6,434 bases of DNA from the NCBI GenBank assembly GCA_001796495.1, contig MGMR01000017.1, positions 1,745 through 8,178 on the forward strand, in the 5' to 3' direction. This DNA comes from Chloroflexi bacterium RBG_13_51_18 (GTDB lineage Bacteria; Chloroflexota; Dehalococcoidia; Dehalococcoidales; RBG-16-60-22). The notes beneath the pieces are model-generated. The model was not told the DNA's origin, did no database searches, and worked only from the letters and a program-made list of their open reading frames with translations. How positions within the stretch are numbered: position 1 is the stretch's first letter; each line of letters begins with the position of its first letter. The position numbers and the translations under genes are program-made. This document shows positions 1 to 4,703 of this stretch, one piece after another.

Positions 1-49
1 CTTTTCTGTTATCTTTTTGTGATGTTCCCGCCTTTTTTTGTAACAGCCT

Positions 50-79
50 TGTGACTTACGCAATCCATACTTGTATTAA
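50..79 (+). promoter_or_regulatory. possible weak promoter for the membrane protein/lipoprotein pair
   Basis: TTGTGA at 50-55 and TATTAA at 74-79 are separated by 18 nt. Each matches the sigma-70 consensus hexamer at four of six bases. A start site near 86 would give a leader of about 57 nt before the ATG at 143. The rest of the 1-142 stretch shows no gene. This is a weak match in an AT-rich region and could be chance. Confidence 0.25.
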
Positions 80-142
80 ATATGTTCTATCCGGCAATAG
101 CGGAACATTCGGAAAAAAGTTAAACGTGCTCTTTTTACATAT

Positions 143-727
143 ATGAGTAAAGACTCTAAAACCCAGACAAAACCCCCGAAGAAAAAGGGCTTTCCTTTCG
201 GTAAAATAATCCTCTTGATATTAGTCCTATTTGTATTAGCTGCGGTCCTGCAATATTTCAGGATACCGCAGAAAATCGGCCTGATAAAATCACCGGCGGA
301 CAATCTTTTTACCATGACGCCCGATAGTGAAAAGGCGGCCGTTATTATGGACAACCTGCAGGCCGCCGGCCTTAACACCAGCGGCGTTGAAGTCTACGTG
401 CTGCCTGTTGCCGGCACAGACCATAATCTGGCAATGATTGTCCTGGATGCTTCTAAAGGTTTCACCTTTGGTAGTTACTCCGGCGGCGACCCCGTTAAAG
501 ATTTCCTGGCAGTGATATCACAGGCACAGGGTGACGGCATCAACCGAGCGGCAATCACTTATTACGATGAAGAAGGCAGGCAGTTGGTGGCAGCTACTGT
601 TCCCATGGATGCCATCAACGCCTATTCCCAAGGTAACCTTACCGATAACCAGCTCATGGAACAGGTTGATGTGGGCACCGATGACCTGTGGGCGTTTATC
701 GGGATGATAAAAGACCAGCTTAAATAA
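143..727 (+). CDS. single-pass membrane-anchored protein of unknown function
   Basis: A 194-residue protein that I do not assign to a named family. Residues 1-19 are polar and lysine-rich (KPPKKK), and residues 20-39 form one hydrophobic helix (GKIILLILVLFVLAAVLQYF), followed by Arg40. This suggests an N-in, C-out signal anchor with a soluble extracytoplasmic domain of about 150 residues. That domain looks like mixed alpha/beta: strand-like stretches near 82-88 (VEVYVLP), 96-101 and 136-152, and helices near 61-76, 117-129 and 180-192. There is no cysteine and no obvious catalytic motif. The start at 143 is the only ATG/GTG/TTG after the in-frame stop at 98-100, and the next Met (residue 58) would lose the membrane helix, yet no Shine-Dalgarno is visible before it. 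The lipoprotein gene follows after 20 bp and is probably co-transcribed. It could be a sensor, a secretion accessory or an envelope-maintenance protein; the sequence does not decide. Confidence 0.8.
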   Translation: MSKDSKTQTKPPKKKGFPFGKIILLILVLFVLAAVLQYFRIPQKIGLIKSPADNLFTMTPDSEKAAVIMDNLQAAGLNTSGVEVYVLPVAGTDHNLAMIVLDASKGFTFGSYSGGDPVKDFLAVISQAQGDGINRAAITYYDEEGRQLVAATVPMDAINAYSQGNLTDNQLMEQVDVGTDDLWAFIGMIKDQLK

Positions 728-747
728 GAGAGGGCAAAATACAGAAC

Positions 748-1464
748 ATGCGGCGGATTTTACTTATATTATGCATTTTGATAATCGGACTGATGCCGTT
801 TTTAAGCGCCTGCGATTCCGGCGAGGCCCAGGATTTGATTTACTGGGCTAAACTGTGGGCGATCGTCCACGATATTACAGATACTGACGGCAATCCAAAC
901 TACGGCGCTGTCACAAGATTTGCCGTTGGTGAAGCATTTGGCCTCGGTTCCACCGGCGATGAAGAAGGCGATGCCGCCATCGATGCCGCCCGCGTGCTGA
1001 ATAATATGCGGCAGGCAGAGGAATCCGCCGACCAGGGATGGGAAGCACTCAATAAGGGTAAAAATATCAAACAAAGTGTCTTGCCGCATTTCAATAAAGC
1101 TATCGACTTAAGACCAGATGATTGGTCTTATCGCAACGGGCGGGGCATAGCAAATCTGGAAGACCTAGAGAATCCGGACAACGCTAAAGCCGCCAGGGAC
1201 GATTTTAATCAGGCAAATGAAATTGCCAAGCGGAGCGGCAAGCCTGCGGAATATTTGAGAATGCTCCGTAACCGCGAACAGGCTTTAGCGAGGTTGGTAG
1301 CGATTAAGAACGATGAACATGCCTTCCCCACAAAAGAGGTATATCTCGAACAATCAAGAACTTATGATGAACTCTACAAATTAACCGGCGAGAAAAGCTA
1401 TCTGCTGCTGAAACAACAAGCAGATACTAATATCCAGGAAGGTCATTACTGGGTAAGAGACTAA
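748..1464 (+). CDS. lipoprotein with TPR-like helical repeats
   Basis: A 238-residue protein with a type II (lipoprotein) signal peptide: MRR, a hydrophobic core at about residues 4-18, then the lipobox L19-S20-A21-C22. Cys22 should become the lipidated first residue, tethering the protein to the outer face of a membrane. The mature part is largely helical. Residues about 97-165 resemble tetratricopeptide repeats: GWEALNKGK, then a FNKAIDLRPDDWSYRNGRG block typical of a TPR helix pair, then ARDDFNQANEIAKRSG. TPR regions usually mediate protein-protein contacts, so a scaffold or adaptor role is plausible but inferred. Charged helices continue to the C-terminus. A GAGAGGG stretch at 728-734 is the likely ribosome site, with a rather long 13-nt gap to the ATG. 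The gene follows the membrane-anchored protein by 20 bp and is closed by the hairpin terminator 15 nt after its stop. The partner or substrate is unknown. Confidence 0.85.
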   Translation: MRRILLILCILIIGLMPFLSACDSGEAQDLIYWAKLWAIVHDITDTDGNPNYGAVTRFAVGEAFGLGSTGDEEGDAAIDAARVLNNMRQAEESADQGWEALNKGKNIKQSVLPHFNKAIDLRPDDWSYRNGRGIANLEDLENPDNAKAARDDFNQANEIAKRSGKPAEYLRMLRNREQALARLVAIKNDEHAFPTKEVYLEQSRTYDELYKLTGEKSYLLLKQQADTNIQEGHYWVRD

Positions 1465-1479
1465 GCCGGTGATAAAGTA

Positions 1480-1518
1480 AAGCCCCCGAAGATAATCCCC
1501 GGGGGCTTGATTGTTTTT
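1480..1518 (+). terminator. intrinsic terminator after the lipoprotein gene, between convergent genes
   Basis: The arms AAGCCCCCG (1480-1488) and CGGGGGCTT (1500-1508) pair perfectly over 9 bp around an 11-nt loop. They are followed by GATTG and a run of six T at 1513-1518. The plus-strand lipoprotein gene ends at 1464 and the minus-strand cupin gene ends at 1524, so the hairpin lies between two convergent genes. The T-tract favours plus-strand termination. On the minus strand the stem is not followed by a good U-run, so that direction is less certain. Confidence 0.9.
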
Positions 1519-1523
1519 TAATT

Positions 1524-2423
1524 CTAATGTGAGGTTACCGGGCCGTTTTTCCCGCCCAGCCAGGTGGTATCATGCTCGTGGGCAAGGCAAATGGCGGTGA
1601 AGCCGTAGGGTTTTTCCACTTTCCGGGTGATTAGCGGGCAATGGACCACTCCTTTGGGGGCGACGACGACGGTGGGCGTATCAAAGACATGCACCTCCTG
1701 CTCCTCGCCGAAGCGTATCTCCATTTCCGCTCCCAGGTAGTCCGGATTTTCCGGGTCCAGACCCACGAAGACCAGCGCTTCATCGTTGGGGTGCACGTGC
1801 GGGTCATGCTCATGCCAGAGGCCGGTACCCCGGTGGAAAGCCCAGGTAAAATTAAGCTGGAAACCGGGAGTGCCCTTTCCGGTCCAATACCCCATGAAGT
1901 CGGCATTGCCGCCTTTTTTACGCTTCATGTCCCGCAGCTCCATCCGCTTAATCAGGTCTCCGTATTTATTAACAAGAGGCGACACGTGACCGCGTTTATC
2001 CAAATCGCTGGTCTTGTCTTCTGCGCTGCAGGAAATAGCCAGGAAACCATAAGGCCTGGCAACCTTTTTAGCGACTATGGGGCAATGCGCCGTACTCGCA
2101 GGAAGCACGACGATAGAGGGAGAGGTGATAATATGAGTTTCATCATCGTCCCCCAGCGATAACTCAATTTCCGCCCCAAGAGTATTCGGATTATCGTAAT
2201 CGAGCCCGGTAAAGACAAACACCTCACCGTAAGGATGGACATGCCCGTATTCCCCACCAATACCCCATGGGCCCTTCTTGTGGTGATATCCCCAGACGAA
2301 ATTCAGGTTCAGTCCTTCGAGGTCGGTGCCTTTTGGCCAGGTAATATACTCGGACTTGCCATCGCCGGGTAATTTATTATAGGCCAGCTTTTTAATAAAA
2401 TGCCCGAACTTCGTCTTTGCCAT
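1524..2423 (-). CDS. two-domain (bicupin-like) protein, putative metal-binding
   Basis: A 299-residue soluble protein with no signal peptide, built from two copies of one cupin-like domain (about residues 6-132 and 154-284). Domain 1 carries H61-V-H63-P-Y-G-E67 and later P108-A-S-T-A-H113. Domain 2 carries H209-V-H211-P-N-D-E215 and P256-K-G-V-V-H261. These fit cupin motif 1 (HxHx3E) and motif 2 (PxGxxH), whose three His and one Glu normally bind a divalent metal, so both sites look intact. Each domain also has a G-L-D-x-x-N-P-x-x-L-G-A-E-x-E block and a conserved E-x-H (E95/H97 and E243/H245). The domain starts match too (FGHFIKKL against YGDLIKRM), which shows internal duplication. Cupins include dioxygenases, isomerases, decarboxylases and sugar- or effector-binding proteins, so the reaction cannot be named. 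An AAGGAGA site (complement of 2434-2440) lies 10 nt before the start. It is the second gene of the operon, 50 nt after the single-domain paralogue. The fold is assigned from motifs only. Confidence 0.85.
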   Translation of the reverse strand: MAKTKFGHFIKKLAYNKLPGDGKSEYITWPKGTDLEGLNLNFVWGYHHKKGPWGIGGEYGHVHPYGEVFVFTGLDYDNPNTLGAEIELSLGDDDETHIITSPSIVVLPASTAHCPIVAKKVARPYGFLAISCSAEDKTSDLDKRGHVSPLVNKYGDLIKRMELRDMKRKKGGNADFMGYWTGKGTPGFQLNFTWAFHRGTGLWHEHDPHVHPNDEALVFVGLDPENPDYLGAEMEIRFGEEQEVHVFDTPTVVVAPKGVVHCPLITRKVEKPYGFTAICLAHEHDTTWLGGKNGPVTSH

Positions 2424-2473
2424 TTCCTAAATTTCTCCTTTTTCTTTCTTACTGGTGATTACTATTTTATCTT

Positions 2474-3028
2474 TTATCCATGCCCACGGCCTTCGAATTT
2501 CCAGCCTTCCGGCTTGTCCATATTCGGATAGCCGGCACTCATGCTATCATCATGCCAGAAATTCCAGTCAAGCTGAGCCCGGTGCTCTTTAGTCAGCAGC
2601 TGAGGATAGAACTTCTCCGTATGACTTAGCCCCTGGTTGATTTCTATGAAAATCCAGGGGCGGGTGGTCTTCAGGGGATTCCAGGGAGCGTGGATAAAAT
2701 TCGGCGGGATGAATACTACAGTTGTCTGGGTGATAACATGCCGTTCGAGTTCCGGCCCCATGTACAATTCCACCTCCGCCCCGAGATCATCGGGGTCGTC
2801 CGGGTTGGTACCAATGTGTATCAACAATTCGGCTTCACTGTGTATGTGCGAAGGGTGACCTATCTTCATCCTAGGCTGATCATGAGGCAGGACCCAGTGG
2901 ATGAAATAGAAATTGCTGCCTGCGATAGTCTTGGAGTCCATACGCTGGATAATCGGTCCCATGATAAATTCAAACTTTTTCCACGGACTATCCGTTAAAA
3001 AGTATTTATCGTATTTATTTGCTGCCAT
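2474..3028 (-). CDS. single-domain cupin-like protein, putative metal-binding
   Basis: A 184-residue soluble protein, first gene of the minus-strand operon. Residues about 37-130 align without gaps to the same residue numbers of the first domain of the downstream 299-residue protein, with about 31 of 94 positions identical by hand count. The putative metal ligands are H61-I-H63-S-E-A-E67 and P108-P-N-F-I-H113, which are cupin motifs 1 and 2. The G73-T-N-P-D-D-P-D-D-L-G-A-E block and E95-x-H97 are also kept. It differs from its neighbour in a C-terminal tail (about 135-184) rich in Trp, His and Asp (LDWNFWHDDS) and ending in GRGHG. No signal peptide or membrane segment is seen. The start is set by AGGAGG on the minus strand (complement of 3039-3044), 10 nt upstream; two nearer ATGs in the spacer are out of frame. 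The presence of two related cupin genes suggests a hetero-oligomer or related substrates, which is inference. The reaction is unknown. Confidence 0.85.
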   Translation of the reverse strand: MAANKYDKYFLTDSPWKKFEFIMGPIIQRMDSKTIAGSNFYFIHWVLPHDQPRMKIGHPSHIHSEAELLIHIGTNPDDPDDLGAEVELYMGPELERHVITQTTVVFIPPNFIHAPWNPLKTTRPWIFIEINQGLSHTEKFYPQLLTKEHRAQLDWNFWHDDSMSAGYPNMDKPEGWKFEGRGHG

Positions 3029-3081
3029 GTTTCATCATCCTCCTGAATGTGATCCGGTACGAATTGTAAGGCTTTTGGGGA

Positions 3082-3102
3082 CAACGCTTTTTCTTTGCGT
3101 TG
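3082..3102 (-). promoter_or_regulatory. hairpin at the predicted 5' end of the cupin operon transcript
   Basis: CAACGC (3082-3087) and GCGTTG (3097-3102) form a 6-bp stem around a 9-nt loop that is A-rich in the minus-strand RNA. It starts just downstream of the -10 element at 3110-3115, so it would be at the extreme 5' end of the cupin mRNA. Such 5' stems can protect mRNA from decay. An operator half-site pair is the alternative. The role is inferred. Confidence 0.35.
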
Positions 3103-3109
3103 CCAATAT

Positions 3110-3137
3110 ACTATAACTCGCCAGCAGGCAGTGTCAA
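3110..3137 (-). promoter_or_regulatory. sigma-70-like promoter of the cupin operon
   Basis: On the minus strand a perfect TTGACA -35 (complement of 3132-3137) is followed after 16 nt by TATAGT (complement of 3110-3115), a five-of-six match to the -10 consensus. Transcription should begin near 3103, giving a leader of about 75 nt before the ATG at 3028. The position, orientation and hexamer quality make this a good candidate. Confidence 0.7.
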
Positions 3138-3199
3138 ACCACTTCACCTTAAAAACACGCTACGTTTCCGACGTTATATACATTTTTAACATAATCAAG

Positions 3200-3229
3200 C
3201 TGTCAATCGATAATAATAAATGGTATAAT
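3200..3229 (+). promoter_or_regulatory. extended -10 promoter of the CoA-transferase gene
   Basis: TGGTATAAT at 3221-3229 contains a perfect TATAAT (3224-3229) with the TGn extension. CTGTCA at 3200-3205 is a four-of-six -35 at 18-nt spacing. Transcription should begin near 3236, leaving a leader of about 60 nt before the ATG at 3297. An extended -10 tolerates a weak -35. The two opposed -35 elements in this region are about 60 bp apart, room for a shared regulator. Confidence 0.7.
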
Positions 3230-3244
3230 TTAGTAAGCTATGAT

Positions 3245-3268
3245 TCTGGCACCTACTGTCATGCCAGA
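3245..3268 (+). promoter_or_regulatory. leader inverted repeat upstream of the CoA-transferase gene
   Basis: TCTGGCA (3245-3251) and TGCCAGA (3262-3268) are perfect 7-bp inverted arms around a 10-nt spacer. They lie about 10-30 nt downstream of the predicted start of transcription and 18 nt before the AGGAGG. The arms could be a repressor operator (palindromic, centre-to-centre about 17 nt) or an RNA hairpin in the leader. No T-run follows, so it is not a terminator. Confidence 0.45.
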
Positions 3269-3296
3269 TACTTTGCATAAACCTTGAGGAGGAATA

Positions 3297-4490
3297 ATGG
3301 CCAGCATTCTTGAAGGTATTAGAGTACTGGATTTTACACAGGTATATTCCGGCCCGTACTGCACGCTGCTCTTGAGAGACCTGGGGGCTGAAATAATCAA
3401 GGTTGAAAGACCTGAAGCGGGTGACCTTATAAGATATGATATCCCGCATACCAAGGGAAATGAAGGAGGGCCTTTTATTATCCTCAACCGCGGCAAGAAA
3501 AGCGTTACGGTAGATCTGAAAACGGAAAAAGGCCGCGATATCTGCAAGGAACTGGTCAAGCAGGTGGATGTGCTGGTGGAGAATTTCAGCCCGGGGACAA
3601 TGGAAAAGCTGGGGCTTGACAGTCAGGTAATCTGCAAAATCAATCCAAAACTGATATACGCTTCTATTTCCGCCTATGGCCAAACCGGCCCGCGCCGCGA
3701 TTATCCCGGCTTCGACCCTGTAGCCCAAGCGATGGGGGGTATGACTGCGGTAACAGGCTTCCCGGATAATCCTGCCAGGTGCGGCGTTTCCATTGCCGAT
3801 TTTTCTTCAGGGTTTTTTGCTGCGATGTCTATAATCGGCGCCCTGTACCACCGGCAAAAGACGGGAGAGGGCCAGACTATCGATATTTCCATGCAGGACT
3901 GCATCTGGCAACTGACCTCCATCGAATTTGCACCCTATTACTTCCTTAACGGAGTAAACCCGCCGCGGTTAGGGAACGGCCACGCCGCGATGATTCCCTG
4001 CAACCTCTACACTACTAAAGACGGCGGCAGGGTGTATATCAATGCCGGCGTGCTTGCCCAGGTCCACCGGCTCTACACCGCCATGGGCCGGCAAGACCTT
4101 ATCAACACCCCTCTCGGCGCGAATCAGAACGAACGCTTCCAGCACCGACAGGAAATCGACGACGTAATTTCTGCCTGGACAGTAACAAAGACTACGCATG
4201 AAATAGAGGATATCCTTCAAAAAGCCGATGTGCCCTGCACCAGCCTGCCATCCTTCGACGAGGTCTGCAAGGACCCGCAGCTGTTGAGTCGGAACATGAT
4301 TATCGAGGTAGACCAGCCCATCTCCGGCAAGGTAAAAACGCCCGGTTCTTTATTCAAACTCTCTAGGACACCCGGGAAAATAGACTATCACGCCCCATTC
4401 CTCGGGGAGAATAACCAGGAAGTATTTTCTGAAATGCTGGGTCTTTCCGAGCAAGAAATAGCCAAGCTCAATGACGATGGCGTGATTTAA
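3297..4490 (+). CDS. family III CoA-transferase (CaiB/BaiF type)
   Basis: A 397-residue cytoplasmic enzyme of the usual length for this family (about 400), complete at both ends. Family III enzymes move CoA from an acyl-CoA donor to a carboxylic acid through an aspartyl-CoA thioester. Recognisable blocks in order are LEGIRVLDFTQVYSGPYCT (5-23), LGAEIIKVERPEAGD (29-43), NRGKKSVTVDLK (64-75), VENFSPGTMEKLGL (94-107), SAYGQTGPRRDYPGFD (125-140), the catalytic-Asp region GVSIADFSSG with Asp168 as the likely nucleophile, GEGQTIDISM (190-199) and the C-terminal HAPFLGENNQEVF (365-377). The start is set by AGGAGG at 3287-3292, only 4 nt before the ATG, and the LEGIRVLD block begins four residues in, as is typical. 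It is divergent from the two cupin genes and has its own promoter and probable terminator. The substrate cannot be read: family members act on carnitine, oxalate, succinate, benzylsuccinate, bile acids or alpha-methylacyl-CoA, and no specific symbol is justified. Confidence 0.95.
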   Translation: MASILEGIRVLDFTQVYSGPYCTLLLRDLGAEIIKVERPEAGDLIRYDIPHTKGNEGGPFIILNRGKKSVTVDLKTEKGRDICKELVKQVDVLVENFSPGTMEKLGLDSQVICKINPKLIYASISAYGQTGPRRDYPGFDPVAQAMGGMTAVTGFPDNPARCGVSIADFSSGFFAAMSIIGALYHRQKTGEGQTIDISMQDCIWQLTSIEFAPYYFLNGVNPPRLGNGHAAMIPCNLYTTKDGGRVYINAGVLAQVHRLYTAMGRQDLINTPLGANQNERFQHRQEIDDVISAWTVTKTTHEIEDILQKADVPCTSLPSFDEVCKDPQLLSRNMIIEVDQPISGKVKTPGSLFKLSRTPGKIDYHAPFLGENNQEVFSEMLGLSEQEIAKLNDDGVI

Positions 4491-4540
4491 CGACCTGCCA
4501 TGGCTTTGGCGATGTCAAAAACCGAAAATTCCTATTTATT

Positions 4541-4578
4541 TGTAATTCCAGAATACAGGCATTACATCTTTTTTTCTT
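4541..4578 (+). terminator. probable intrinsic terminator after the CoA-transferase gene
   Basis: TGTAAT (4541-4546) pairs with ATTACA (4561-4566). After one T-C mismatch, CC (4548-4549) pairs with GG (4558-4559), leaving an 8-nt loop. TCTTTTTTTCTT follows at 4567-4578. It is 50 nt past the stop at 4490. The stem is AT-rich and so weaker than the one at 1480, but its T-tract is good. Confidence 0.55.
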
Positions 4579-4604
4579 GACTATCCACTGTATCCCCGCA
4601 TAAA
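4577..4604 (+). promoter_or_regulatory. possible promoter for the CARDB protein gene
   Basis: TTGACT at 4577-4582 matches the -35 consensus at five of six bases, and CATAAA at 4599-4604 matches the -10 at four of six, with a 16-nt spacer. It lies immediately after the probable terminator, so the downstream gene may be an independent unit. A second weak candidate -10 is TATTAC at 4671-4676, preceded by TGC. Neither is strong. Confidence 0.3.
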
Positions 4605-4703
4605 TGGGTGCTAGCACTATCTCCAATTCCGTGTTAAATCCCAATTCATTTTATATCTGCCGGAGTATGCTATTACTAACCGACACGTGAAGGTTAAAAA
4701 ACC

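Noticed and set aside
6..46. Inverted words CTGTTA (6-11) and TAACAG (41-46)
   Set aside because: The arms are only 6 bp with a 29-nt gap, and no upstream gene is visible to which a terminator could belong.
76..378. Minus-strand open frame of 100 codons
   Set aside because: It is antisense to the membrane-anchored protein and its upstream region, and has no ribosome site or domain.
802..1094. Minus-strand open frames opposite the lipoprotein gene
   Set aside because: The plus-strand frame has a lipobox, TPR-like region and terminator, so these are shadows.
1641..2162. Plus-strand open frame of 173 codons
   Set aside because: It lies entirely antisense to the two-domain cupin gene, whose duplicated motifs prove the coding strand. 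It has no ribosome site and no recognisable domain.
3174..3206. Second minus-strand TTGACA (complement of 3201-3206) as an extra cupin promoter
   Set aside because: The nearest good -10-like TATAAC lies about 22 nt downstream, too far for a standard spacer. The better-spaced pair at 3110-3137 explains the operon.
3095..3280. Plus-strand open frame of 61 codons in the divergent intergenic region
   Set aside because: It covers both promoters and both strands' regulatory elements, has no Shine-Dalgarno and its product has no family-like features.
3195..3728. Minus-strand open frame of 177 codons
   Set aside because: It runs across the CoA-transferase promoter and its conserved N-terminal third, which is clearly coded on the plus strand.
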